Shown: piece after piece, positions 1 to 12,108 of the stretch | How positions within the stretch are numbered: position 1 is the stretch's first letter | Layout of the letters: each line of letters begins with the position of its first letter | Assembly (NCBI GenBank): GCA_950106755.1 | Contig: OX467088.1 | Coordinates: 15,236,001-15,300,000 of the forward strand | DNA from: Climacium dendroides | Lineage: Eukaryota > Streptophyta > Bryopsida > Hypnales > Climaciaceae | Length of the DNA: 64,000 nt | Direction of reading: 5' to 3' | Translations under genes and position numbers: made by a program | Notes under the pieces: model-generated | Seen by the model: only the letters and a program-made list of their open reading frames with translations | Database searches by the model: none | What the model was told of the DNA's origin: nothing

Positions 1-530
1 GTCAACAAAGGCTCTAGGAAAAAGAGGGCAATGGGCTAATTGCAAGCACTTATACTTTTTGTTCACTAGAGTTTGCCAATTGGATGCAGAAGTAGATCTT
101 TTTATTCATGCTCCAAGCTTTAGCTTTAACGAAGTGAAACGCATACTTCAGAGTGGTATCTTGAAGCTGAAATCCAATTAGTACACAGTTATCCTTCAAA
201 ACGGTTGGCACTAGTATATTGCAGTGTACCTTTGGATGATGTGTTCCAAACTTGTTTCACGTAAGAATTGTAGTGAGAGTAAAAGGGCCACTACTGAATT
301 TCAATTGTCATTCGTCCATTGCATCCTGCACTATCATGCGTGATTGCCCATCTCACACTCTCTAGTATGATTTGTATATATCTCTAGATATAAAATATTC
401 ATAGAGGGTTGTTTAGATTGGTATTGATAATTGTGACAAAATAAAAATGGCCTTCCCTCGTCCCAATCCACTGAAAATGACCTTGCCTGAATTCCCTTTT
501 TACAATGAATATAGTAGGACGACGACAGAC

Positions 531-614
531 TTCTGAATGCATAAGGTGACCACTTCTAAGGTACCTCTCGGTACCGAGAGGTACCTTAGAGGTGGTCACC
601 TTATGCATTCAGAA
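531..614. repeat. 84-bp near-perfect palindrome
   Basis: Two 42-bp arms meet with no loop at the centre CGGT|ACCG (position 572/573). The left arm opens TTCTGAATGCATAAGG and the right arm closes with its reverse complement. I find a single mismatch, at 554. Such a structure can extrude as a cruciform or give a perfect hairpin RNA. It could be a tiny foldback element or a replication/repair inversion. No flanking duplication is obvious. Confidence 0.9.
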
Positions 615-2064
615 ATTTGCAACATTGACCTGAATTTGCTATGGTCCTAAACCAAGTTTTTATTAGCACTATCTCATGCTAGCATTGGTAGCCGTTACCT
701 TCCCTTGCAATACAGATGAGTAGTACTTGCAAACATAATTGAAATGCATTATTATTGATAGGAAGTTTGTCAACATGCTAATGCCTTTTATGTGGTAAAG
801 TGGTTGCGCATGGATGAACTTAATTAATCATTTAAACCCTATCACATGGAAATGTTAGCCTAATCCCAAGCGCTCTAACTACAGTTGTTCAGTAGTTCAT
901 GTTAAATTGTTCACCTAACCATACTTTTTCAATACAATAAACAGATGTGCATCCATCAATAAAAAATTTATATGAACCCTGAACCCAATGTTCTAATTCT
1001 TAAATATAGTCCTCTATAAAAAGTTAATAGATATGCAATAAACAGGACATGAAGGCAATAATAATTACTGTAAACATTGAACTCTCACCCTAGAAGTATA
1101 CCTGTCCTTCACCTTTGAAGGGTCATTTCACGATTTGAGGTCCCCAATTATCTTGAGATCGGAAAACAAAGTTATAGGGGTACACCTAAACCCTAAAACC
1201 GCGGTGAAAGGTTATGTTATGTGTCTTGATACCACGGTTATAGGTTCACACCCAAATACTCTTTTTGCTATAGACTTAGGGTCTATTGTCTTGGCTCCAT
1301 GGTGATAGGTCCATTTTCACGGTTATGGGAGCATGAATATAAAGTTATCATGTTCTACTTTGTAAAACTTCAAAGCAACCCTAGTCTAAACATCTACAAA
1401 ATATACTTCATTCAAAAGTTCATTCAATTTGGGATACACGACCATGAACACCTTTTTTCTTACATGTTCAATGGATTTTTGTATGAAATGTAGAAGAAGT
1501 CATCTATTTAGTTGATTTCAAAATATTCCCAATCAATTGCTCGCCATAACATTTATAACTTTGAGGCGTCTATCTTCTTGGGCAACTTTGCCAAAAAGCC
1601 CTATACCCTAACTATCCCTTGAAACCTTCCTATTCCTCTATATCCTCTCCCTCCTTCCGTCTTGGCAATTGAAAGGCCAATCCTAAAAGAAAACAAACTC
1701 TTTTCTCCCTCCCATGCCGTTGATCTAGATACGGGTAGGGATACTTTACAGGGACAGATGCAATATAATATAGACATGATTCGGATACGAGATACAAGAT
1801 ATAGTTCAAATACAATACAAATACAATACGGTACAAAGATGAGATACGGAGTATAGTTCAAATGCAATATAAATACGATATGGTATAGATACAAAATACG
1901 ATATACAAGGTATGGATACGGATATATCCCATATCAAATGTTACCCCAGTCCCACCTGAAAATTACAAACGGGCAAGAAGGGGGGCAAAAAAGCTAAATT
2001 TAATATAACAAAAATTTGAGCTTATTAGTGGGAGGTCCAAAAATTCAATTTCATTTTTTTTGGG

Positions 2065-2097
2065 GAGTGGATAGTGAGACAGTCTCACTATCCACTC
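2065..2097. repeat. 33-bp inverted repeat (16+1+16)
   Basis: GAGTGGATAGTGAGAC is followed by one base and then its exact reverse complement. It lies just after a T-rich run. It could be a foldback element, a small hairpin or a protein-binding site; no gene is nearby. Confidence 0.85.
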
Positions 2098-2983
2098 GAA
2101 AGACAAGCCACTAAGCTCTAGCACATGAAGCAATAAATTGATATAGCATTAAAACACTAATCCCCTACACAAATTGGTTTGTCATTATCCCACCGTAGGA
2201 GGTGTCCAATGTCATTGTTGAAGTTATGCACCAACAGTAATAAATACATTCTTCTAAGTTCAATCAATATAACCCTTTCCTCCATGTGGTCAATGACCCT
2301 AAAATATTTCTACACATATTCAAATTGTAGTCCACCCTAAACTTTAGAGGTTAAACTTTTTAAATCCCCAAATTTTGAGACTGGACTTTTTATTACCCTA
2401 AAGTATGCTGATTTATGGAAAAAAGGTTCAAAATTTTTAATCAACTTTTGAAGGTAAACACCCAAATTTAACAAAATAAATAAATAAATAAATTTCTACC
2501 ACACCAAATTACAGAAAAAGACCCTAAATCAATGCTCCATGCTCCAATTCCATGCTCTACGTTCTACGCTCCCGCTTTACGCTTGTATACTAGCTTCATT
2601 GCGTGTTTGAATGTTCTGAATCGGCAAGATATTTGAAGGCAAAGTCTTACAATGAGCTAGAGTACTGTGGGAGTGTGATCCCACATGCTAGACACAAAAA
2701 ACTAGCATTAGACGGGAAATTTTAAAATTTATTCCTTTAAATAGGAAAGTTTTGAGTTCCAATAGAAGATTAGTAAGTTTTGGGAAATACCGGAACTCTA
2801 GTTCTGGAGAATTCCTATTATGTATAAGAAACCTAATTCTGGAACCCTAAAAAGTTCCGGAAACCGGATGACAGCGCCGGCTCTAAAAGCCGGAAATCGG
2901 ATCCGTATAAGGGTTAGGTTTTGCCGCCGAAATCTCTCCCGGACTTTCGTCCATCTGTCCAACTATCCATTCGTTTGGACTAG

Positions 2984-2992
2984 TATAAAAAA
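2984..2992 (+). promoter_or_regulatory. Candidate TATA box of the 3.2-kb retroelement ORF
   Basis: TATAAAAAA lies about 200 bp upstream of the ATG at 3186, in a CCGG/TCCGGAA-rich leader that resembles the U3/R region of an LTR. The match to a plant TATA box is good by eye. Its use is inferred, not shown. Confidence 0.4.
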
Positions 2993-3185
2993 TGGATTGT
3001 AGCCGGTAGAAGGCACAGTTGTTTTCTTGCTGCCTTACATTTTTGTTTTCCTGCCTCCCCAACTCTTAGAACTTTCGGTAGATTGAGGGACTGTGTGAGT
3101 TGCGATCGTGCAGGTGTTCCGGAGTGACCTTTTGTGAGTAAAGAGAGTTAGGGAGAGATTGTAAGAGGTTCCTCGCGTGTACGTA

Positions 3186-4921
3186 ATGTCTTCTAGGGCG
3201 AGCCGGCGTAGACTGAGGGAGGAGCCGGAGGAATCAGATGAGCCGACTTTAGTGCCGCCACCACAGATGAAGACGATTTCGGTGCAGCGGGTGGTGTCGG
3301 AAATTCCAACTGATGAGGTCCGGTTGGAATGCCTCCAGAGGAATCTCACCAACATGGGATGCGCGGGATTGATGGATGTCCCTTAGGGCATTCGGGAGGA
3401 GAGTCTAGTGGCGGACCTACTGTGACTAGAGAGTGGTATCTTGGATACCATCCTCCGGGCAAGACCTGAGCAATGGATGGTGGACGAGTGGAGAACCATC
3501 TACGGGTTTCGAGTGGCACCGGACAAGGTGATGGATAAGAATCAAGAATGCATGGAGGGTGAGTTCTGAACGGTGACGAATTCAAAGGAGGGTTACCAGG
3601 TCTCAGACCTAGTAAATCTAGAATACCGGGATGTGGTAGCATTTCTTAACCCTATCCTCCACCCGACCAAGCCGAGACGAGTGGTGGCCAAGGTAACTTC
3701 CACCATTCTAGGGAGCCTCTAGGGGAAAATGATGATGGATTGGGCGTTCATCATCTTTAAGCTGGTAGGGGATCTCGTGCGTTCTCTCCGGTAGGGGAAG
3801 AAAGGTGGGAGCCCTCTTCCGACTTATGTCTCCCACTTATATTCCCACCATTCCTTGCTCAAGGAAAATGAGGAGGAAGCCTATCTGGAGTTGATTCAGT
3901 TTCAGAAGTATGGAGGAGAAGAACCCTCTCACCGGAAAGGCTCGAATGACGAGGAGACGGAAGAAGAGGAGCAGTCCACTCCTCTGAATAACGGACCCGG
4001 CGGAATGAGATTCCACTGGTGATGCCAAGGGGGAGTCCTCCCACTCTAGAGCAGATGGAGGAAGACGCTCCCTCTCATACAAAAGCTGGTCCCTCTCAGA
4101 CCAATCCTCCGGAGGCAGAAAAGGAAGAAAGAACCGAGATCCAACTGGGGAGGTCGCCCTACGAGGATATTTCAGAACTGGCCCAACACATTGTGTGGCG
4201 GGTAGACGACATCATGAAGATTCTCCACAACTATGAGGAGACCTTCAAACGGGTGTGCCGAAAGATGGCACTGACCGACCGGAATGCCATCTTCCAGAGG
4301 ACGGACGCTCTAGTGACGGCTGAAAAGCAAAACAACCTTGTAATCGAAGATCAAAAGAAGATAGTGACGGAGGTTGGCGCTCTACGAGTGGAGAACCAGG
4401 AATTGCTGGAACGGGCCCAAGGGTTGCAGTCCGATTGCGCCCAGTTGAAGAACGAGTTGCGGACGGCCCAAGAAAAGGCCAAAGTTGTGGAGGAAGAGCA
4501 TCGTCAGCAGATGGAGGCACTAAGCTGGAGTGTGACCCAGCTCCGGAACTCTTTGGAGATCTCGGTGGACTACATCAACAAGGCCCAATTGTTCGAAGCC
4601 AACTTCGACGTAGCCACAAGCTCAAGCTGGGTGCCTATAGTCAAGTGTCTATTGGAGTAGGTGAAGAGGATGGACACATCATGAGCAAAGATGCGGGAAT
4701 TAGTGGCGCGTTTGGTACCCGCAGAGCCAAATCTGGTAGACCCTTCTCCTTCCTCTTCCACCTATACATTATCAATTCCGGAGGAAATTGTTCTTCTAGA
4801 AACCGTTGTTGCAAAAGTGTCGTTGGTGGTACCTCCTGTCCCAAAGCTATCACCTCCACCCGAGAGACCAGGAGTGGATTGGAGTACCATTGTACCTAAG
4901 GGAAGTGAAGACCTCATTTAG
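3186..4921 (+). pseudogene. Decayed retroelement-type ORF (unknown family) with coiled-coil part
   Basis: Starting at ATG 3186, the translation runs through several in-frame stops. It then shifts frame near 4020 into a 213-residue open stretch (4019-4660), followed by a proline/serine-rich tail ending at 4921. The first part is charged (MSSRASRRRL start) and reads like the DNA- or RNA-binding N-terminal ORFs of plant retroelements. The 4019-4660 stretch has the E/Q/L-rich heptad look of a coiled coil. No catalytic motif is visible. The CCGG-rich leader and tail (including a TTTCCGGATATCTCG block near 5270) suggest an LTR element in the opposite orientation to the neighbouring gypsy relic, or an antisense ORF of a Tat-like element. 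I do not recognise the family. Confidence 0.5.
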
Positions 4922-5744
4922 GAGAATCCGGTCATTGACCTTACGGGTACTCCTCCGGAGATAAGGGGGACTCGGTCTGTTTAGTCTTCTCCCTGCATGA
5001 AATTTACCTGGAGAGATTCCCGAAGAAGTCCGAAAGTTCCAGTAGCCAGAATCCTAAGTGCAAACAGAGGAACCGATATCTCTACAACTCCAAGTTGGGG
5101 AGCAAGAGTCCCTAATGTGTTTTCTCCGGGGAGTAACTGAAAGCAGATATACCTAGACTTGTTAAAAGACGTTATTCCTCCTAAAGAATAGGATGTAGTT
5201 TTGTACATACTTATAAAGACGCCGGAGTCCAGTTGCCATTCCGGATTTATAGGATCTGACGTTGATCTTTCCGGATATCTCGAGATGTTCACTGAAGATT
5301 ATTGGAAATCTAGCGGGCCAGTAGGAGTGTTTTGTCTGATTTTGAGATGAGGATTGGTTTAGTATAAGTTAGATTTTGATGGACCTTTGTGGTCACTTAC
5401 ACACCATATTATTTTTAGTTTGTACCTTTTGAGCTTAATTCAAAGCGTTTGGAGGCATTCCATTCTCTTCCTTCTTCTACTTGGTGCATACTTTTGTGGG
5501 TGTGGGTCCATTTGTGCCTTTTCCAGATGCTGAGAACTTACCTTGATTAGCAAATGTCGATGTTGTGAGTGAATCTGGATGTCATTGGATTGATGGAAAG
5601 ATCGGCTGGATTGTTCCGGAGGAAGTGTTAGTGTACTACGTGCTTGGATGCTAGTATAGCTTAAAGAGAAGATATTGCCTTGTGTATAAGGGTGTTTGAG
5701 AGGCTGCGAGCAACTTCCGTATACGGGAGTTTGTAAGACGTGTC
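4922..5744. other. Retroelement-like non-coding tract
   Basis: TTCCGGA-rich sequence shares a block around 5265-5290 (CTTTCCGGATATCTCG) with the LTR-like piece at about 10830-10850, so both probably come from related LTRs. The gypsy RT frame breaks off at about 5745, and no RNase H or integrase follows it. Confidence 0.45.
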
Positions 5745-7204
5745 CGAATTCCGAATATCCATTAATGAACCTCCTATAATATCCAACACACCGTAGGAAT
5801 CCCTAGATCTCCCTTACACAGGTAGATGGAATAAGGACTAAGATTGCCTTGACCTTTTCAATGTCAACCTCTAGCCCCCTTTCACTAACTACATGACCCA
5901 ATAAGATCCCGGATACAACTCCTAGGAAACACTTACCCGGATGTAACTTTAATCTGGTCTCGCGACAGCGGATAAAAGTTTTCTCCAGGAACTCCAAATG
6001 TTGCTCCCTTGTACTGAACACTGCAAAGTCGTCAATGAACACTTCCAAAAAGTGTCTAAGGAAATCTCGGAAGATATCCATCATGAGCCTTTGAAATGTT
6101 CCGGGTGCATTGCATAGACCGAATGGCATCCGGTTGAAGGCAAACGTCCCCCATTCCGTCGTAAACGTGGTCTTCAACTGGTCCGCTAATCAAATGAACA
6201 CTTGATTATATCCTAAGAATCCGTCCAGGAAGCTATAACACTCCTGACCGGAAACATGATCTAGGATAATATCAGTGAACGGCAGAGGAAAATAATCCTT
6301 CTTTGTCGCAGCATTCAATTTCCTGAAGTCTTGACAAATCCGGATTTTCACTTTTCCATCTGCTCCTACCTTTTTGGGTACAACAACAATGGGCGATACC
6401 CATTCTGAGTTGTTGACCGGGTAGATAAATCCTGCCTTCAGTAGACTATCAATCTCCTCCTTAATCATGAGTGAGTACTTAGGGTTCAACCTATACTGAC
6501 GTTGCATGACTGGAACAGCTCCCTCAATGAGATCTATCCGGTGCTCCCCTAGATCTAAGGGTATACCACTCAAATCTGAAGATGTCCAAGCAAAGACATC
6601 TAAGTACTTCCTCAACAAGTCCACATACTTCTTTTGCTCTACTGAATTTAAAGATTTTCCCAAGAAGAAGGCTTTTCCTTCCTAAACTTCTACCTTCTCA
6701 TAATCGGAGGGGTTAACAATATTTTTGATCGGATCCGATCCCTGCTCCTTTGATTCAGCCCGGATCTCACTCCAAGGAAAGTCAGTTCTCCCGTCTTTCA
6801 GACTAACGGTGGATAGTTTACCTTCTTCGATTTGCTGCTTGATCCAGCTTGACGCTAGTGGGACACTTGCTTCTCCAAAAGATTTGTCCTCGACTTGTTT
6901 TTCTTTCTGCTCTGACAGGATCTGCTCCTCGGCTTCTCCAAATTCCAAGACTGGAACCGGAAAGTCGAAATCAACTTCCGTAATTCCGTCAAATTCTTGG
7001 ACGAAGTAGGATGAAATGTCGGAAGAATTTTCAGCCTCCGACCAATCAGTTGTGTAACCCTTTGATTCACTTGTTTCTCCAAGATGCTCTTCAAAACTCC
7101 AAGGGATCCAGATACTGGATTTCCCGATTACGAATTCCTTGCATCCCCAATCCACGATCACCCTTTCAGTATACAGCCATGGTCTTCCAAACAAAATTGG
7201 AAAT
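5745..7204 (-). pseudogene. Gypsy reverse transcriptase segment, truncated
   Basis: Translation from 7204 downwards gives the post-protease segment (FGRPWLYTERV), an acidic linker, then RT: RLNPKYSLMIKEEIDSLLKAGF, KIRICQDFRKLN, YFPLP, FNRMPFGLCNAPGTFQR. The catalytic box is FIDDF (usual YVDD/FIDD form), followed by LGHVVSERGLEV. In-frame stops lie at 6682-6684 (TAG), 6190-6192 (TGA) and 5803-5805 (TAG), at places where relatives have Gln, Arg and Gln. The frame dissolves at about 5745, just after the GFLRCVGYYRRF motif, so the connection, RNase H and integrase domains are absent. The upstream boundary is the CACTA insertion with TSD AAT. Confidence 0.9.
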
Positions 7205-7929
7205 CACTATAAGAAACCCATGTTTTTCTCTGCGTTACGCTGTGACATCACCGTTACTTTTGACGTCACTACGTTTTTGGACGAACGCATAGTTCAGGGA
7301 CAATTTTTTGTGATGTCATCTGAAACGTCATAATAGATGTAAGGAAATATAGGGATGTCACTTTGAACGGACGTGTTTATCACTACGTCCAAAAAAATAA
7401 AGGACGTTTCAGATGACGTCCAAAAAAACACGAATCGGCCACGTCAGCCATTAGTGCGTCTTTCACTGTGGGCAGGTGCACTGCTGTCACTGAGAGGGCA
7501 AGGGGGGGTGCTGCCCTACAGGGAAAACATCTGATCAGTACAGGAAAGAGCTCCAGGGTGTAAAATTTCAGGCTTTCTGGGAGGATGTGAAGTCATGGGT
7601 ACAAGGTAGGATGAAAGTGACATAGACACATGTAATGACTCAACAAATGTGTTTTGGTGTTACAAGTCTAGGGTATGCTAAAATAAAAAGGATGTACAGA
7701 ATTAAATATTTTAGGTCCTAAAACATGAAAGATGGGAAATAAAAATGGAGACTCATTGGGATAACCTTCTCATAGAGGTGAAGTTACGCAATATTATTTG
7801 GAGACGGGTTTTGAGAACAAAAAATGGGGATTACTTGGAAGTGTTGGGATCAATGTGTCATTATTCCATTGGCTTTGAAATTGCAAATTAGGCCCCATAA
7901 AATGGAGAGTGACTTGTAGTCCCCATAGT

Positions 7930-8390
7930 GAATTCCTTCCAATGTTTTTTGGATTTACAGAGTTGGGATAAAAGTAAATGGGGAGAAAATTAAATGGGGA
8001 GAATATAGGGGTGTCTAGTTCAAATTCATTCCATTGGGATGGGGCTTGGGGGTCCCCCCAATATGGGGGTGAATGGTAGTACGGGAAGTGTGAAGAAGTG
8101 CTTTCCATTGGGGGTTCGTGGATGGCCCAAACAATTTGGGAGTAATTTGAAGTCCGCACAGTGAATTCTTCCTAGTGCTTTTTGGATTTAGAGAGTTGGG
8201 AAAAAATTTAAATGGGGAGAACATGGGGGGGTTATGGCCAAGTTCATTCCATTGGGTTGAGGCTCGGGGGTTCCCCCCCAAAAATTGGGGTAAATGGTCG
8301 TGTGGGGAGTGCCAGGAAGTACTTTCCCACCTGGGTTTAGGGATGGCCCAAACAATTTGGGAGTGACTTGCAGTCTCCATAGGGTGAAAG
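7930..8390. repeat. Two imperfect ~230-bp tandem units (third piece at 9711-9850)
   Basis: Each unit contains TTTTTGGATTTA, TAAATGGGGAGAA, TTCATTCCATTGGG and GGATGGCCCAAACAATTTGGG in the same order. A third, partial unit continues at 9711-9850 after the element inserted at 8382-9710, showing that the array was split. Short repeated peptides in the open frames here are by-products of this repetition. Confidence 0.75.
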
Positions 8391-9710
8391 CACATTACGC
8401 CCCCCTACAAAGTACGTCAGAAAAGTACTTTTTCAAGATGTATTTATATAACATACTTTTTTTAGATGAAATAAACATTATTTTCACTTTTCAATTGATC
8501 CAATTGGTAGGTACTTATGTAGAGAAGGTATTCTACCACATTCTAATCCAATTTAGTGTTTCATCCATCCTCTACAAAGTACTTTACCAACAATAAAAGC
8601 GTGTTAGGTTTGTAAAATAATTACAAATGACTTTGTACAGGCCAAATGAATGATAAAAAAACACAATAGTTTGTACAAAGATAGAATATATATACTATGC
8701 AAGGGTTTCTTGGTCATAGTAGAACTATAATTACAATATCTATTGGAATGTGGAAGTCAGATGGGCATTATCTTTTGCGGAGGAAAAAAGACACAAAAAA
8801 TAATATTTACGTTCATTTTTTGATGAGTAAAGCACTACATTCACATACTGTAGCATGGCTATTGCTTAAATCTCCAAAATTTTGAATATTTGTTTGACTT
8901 TTTCCCTTGCTTCTATTCGTGAAGAATTACTTATGGTTTAGGGTAGTTTTAAACTTTCAACTTCATCTCCACTCTTCGTTTTCAAATTTTAATTTTCTTT
9001 TAAAAATTACAATTTTATTTAAAAAAAATTATGAATGAATATTATGTACTGTGGCATGGTTTGCATAAAATGCTAATGTGGCGAATTCCCACAATCTAAG
9101 AACTTCAAGGAACTTCTGGGTTTTTTTTGGCTTCGATTATTTTTTAATGTATTGTACAGTTAAAATATTTGACTTTGAATATTAATCTTCATCTGGAATT
9201 TGGGTACTACAGAGTTCTGAACTTTAAATCTTCATGTTGGAAAATCGAGTTGAGAATCTAAGGGAAAAAATTCCCACGTGGCACTTCATTCTCATTTTTA
9301 AAAAATTCTTAAATAGAAGAAAGATCAAGATACAAGGCAAATTTACATTATTAGTACCTCTAGGATAGCTTTGAATTGCACTAATCCCAATAGTGAGATT
9401 ATTGTAGGAAGTAGAATTTGCATATAAGTTTTTTAAGGTTCGAAGTGACATGAATAACTAGAAATTGGGTTAACACACTAAAATGCACTTCCAATAAACT
9501 CAAGTTCAAATGAAGATGTTCATTAAGAAATTCTTGTCTATAAGTATGTTACTTTGTAATGGCAAGAATCTACAAGCATCCATTTAAAGTTTCTTTAAGT
9601 TCTAATGGTACTTCCACCAAGGTACTTTATATACTTCAAGTATTTCATGTCCACTTGAAAGTACTCTTGATTTTTGACGAACGTGTATTCAATGTAGTGT
9701 GCTTTCACCC
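8382..9710. mobile_element. Non-autonomous TIR element inside the CACTA
   Basis: GGGTGAAAGCACATTA at 8382 is mirrored by TAGTGTGCTTTCACCC ending at 9710, giving 16-bp inverted repeats with one mismatch. The flanks share CATA (8378-8381, 9711-9714), or CCATA if the last C is counted with the flank. The flanking repeat array reads through once the insert is removed. The interior has no transposase-like frame. The superfamily is not clear from these ends. Confidence 0.7.
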
Positions 9711-10499
9711 CATAGTGCATTCCTTCCATTGCTTTTCAGATTTAGGGAGTTGGGAGGAAAATTAAATGGGGACAACATGGGGGTGTTCCAGCCAAGTTCA
9801 TTCCATTGGCTTCTAGGTGGGGAGATCTCTGCCCACAAAAAAATTGAGAGCACATTATGTACTCAGCCCAATCTGATTCATTACTATTTTCCACTCTTAG
9901 AATATGGTAGAACACAATAATTACAAGTACAACTCCTCTCACTACTACGGAACATGGGATGTGACATTCCATTCTATACAAGACATTGATAATCCTTCTA
10001 TTCAATGCATAGACGACTTCTTCCATTGCATCACCATGCTCCACTAAACAATTTTGCTAAGATCTATGAGAAGGTCTTGTGCTAGCACATGCAAGTACCT
10101 AGACCTCGCTCTGGGGTGAAGGCAACAGCAAATATGGTGTTTGAGACATTCTCCATGCAACTTTCACCTTAGAACTCCATGGGAAGGAAACAAAAAACTT
10201 TTTTACTGTAGTGAAAAGAACATTTAGAGTGGAAGGTGCCCCAATTCGAGCGAGCATACCTGCTGTCAGAAGCGAAGAAAATAGATTTTATCTATTTCAA
10301 ATAGAATTTGAAGTAAGAAATCCATTCATAGTACATTTTCTGTATTCTGTGGGGTAGAAATAGAAAAAATTCTTAGAATTATGGATTAACAACTGTAGGG
10401 GCTCTTAATTGCGGTAAAATGGTTAAGGAGGAATTTTGCACTTCCGTCCTAACCAGAAACCGGGGCTTGGAGAGTTGTCCAAAAAGTATTTTCAAAGAC

Positions 10500-11760
10500 T
10501 TTTTGTAGTATCGGAACTAGATCCGGAATCAATCCGGAACTATTCCAAACTAACGGATCCGGAATCCGGAAATGTCTAGGATCCGGATGAAGATCCGGAT
10601 AAGATCCGGAATCCAGAAAATGATTTGGAACAGAAGCCTCATACCAAGCGGCAACGAAGACAAATCCGGCCGGAAGCAGAAAGGACGGATCCGGGAAAGG
10701 GTGGATCCGGAATGGGCAATTCCGGAATGGATCCAGAATTTTAGGGATTTCCGAAAATTTAGGGCGTTCCGGAAATTTAGGAAGTTCCGAATTTTTAGGG
10801 ATTTCCGGATTTTTAGGATCCGGTGCTAATCTTTCCGGATATCTCGGGAGGTTCAGTGATTGGTTGCTTGGATTTCCGGATTTCCTTTTCAGGCTGTTAG
10901 GAGTTGACTTTGGGTTTTTGTGTTAGTATTTTAAGGGCAGGCAAGTTAGTTGTCTGCCATTCCATTCCATCCTACTCCATTCGATTTTAGTGCTTTCACG
11001 TATGTATTACAATTCTCTTTTCTTAATCTAAGTCAGCTAGGGTGCTTCTAGCTGCACTTTTGCTTAGACAGGGGTCTTTTGGCTGAGTGTATGCATGGGG
11101 GTGTGACCTAGTATTGGAGAAAGAGAAGGGAGGGAGAGAAGGAATCCGAATCTTGAGCTACGGATCATCTGGGGGTGGAGCTAGTGAGAAGGAATGCAAA
11201 GCTTAGTAAGGGAGTGTAAGTGCAACGTGCTTTTAAACTGCCGGAACGGCAATCTGGAATAGAGGGTAGAGGTCCGTGCGAGTCCGGAATCAAGAGGGTT
11301 CTGTGCGGAGTTAAGCAACCGCCAAAGGAAAGGATCTCCTGCTACTTCGGAAAGTCTGCCAACCTCCCCCTTGGTAAATTGTCTTCTCTTTGATATTCTA
11401 TTCTTTTGGGTCTATAAATTCTGATCCGTCGTTGTAGTAAGAGAGGTGTGAAAAGTGCTCTGTGTGACCTGATTCCGGATTGGCCAATCCGGAAACTGTG
11501 AGAGAATACTCCTCCCTCCTCCTACAACTGTGTTGTCTTGGGTGTGTTGTTTAGTAGATTTAGAGTACAGAGAGGTTAAAGTATACAAGTGGTGAGTCCC
11601 CACCCCTTTCTAGATCAAGGGCGGACCCTCTGAGGGTAAAACAGAGGCAACAAAAACCAGTGACGGAACTGAGTTTCCGGAGGTATCCGGATCCGGAATG
11701 GAATCCGGAATGTACTAAGTTTCCGGAATAAAGTAGGGAAGTGAAAGGAGGATGATTAAG
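10500..11760 (+). repeat. LTR-like fragment rich in TCCGGAA
   Basis: Very dense in TCCGGA/CCGGAT words, with a CTTTCCGGATATCTCG block shared with about 5270, a TATA-like TCTATAAATT near 11411, and a leader ending in a G/A-rich stretch. No coding domain is visible. It looks like a solo or partial LTR inserted in the CACTA element, but I could not define its ends or a target-site duplication. Confidence 0.45.
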
Positions 11761-12108
11761 TGAGTAGTTACAATCCAGAATCTTCTAACTCGATCGATAT
11801 CATACTAGAAGTTCCCTAGACCGATAATTCGTGTCATCTTGCAACCATTGGTCGTTGTAAGGATACTTACGGCTAACTGCACATACGACACCTGCCACCT
11901 TGGTTTAAATGTGTCCACTGGAATGTTATATCCAATGTCCTTTTAAACAAGCGTGTTAGAGTGGGCGTCCTCCTTGACATCCATTCGCACATCATGTACA
12001 ATGTCAACATTGACAATGAGTGTATAGCAGCCGTTTCATAACAGATGAGCCTCCATTTGCCTACTGCCGTCCATCTCTCTCCTACTCACTTGAAGACCGC
12101 ATCCACGG

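Larger units (their letters stand above)
1..2760. other. Non-coding stretch, no gene recognised
   Basis: AT-rich sequence with only short, uncharacteristic reading frames. It holds two hairpin-forming inverted repeats (listed separately), a degenerate run of GATAC/ACAAATAC-type words at about 1730-1930, and a TAAA microsatellite near 2478-2495. I see no protein family, splice-like gene structure or RNA gene here. Confidence 0.6.

Noticed and set aside
7794..8395. Pro/Ser/Asn-rich minus-strand frames
   Set aside because: They translate an imperfect tandem repeat in the CACTA interior; two overlapping frames show the same repeated words.
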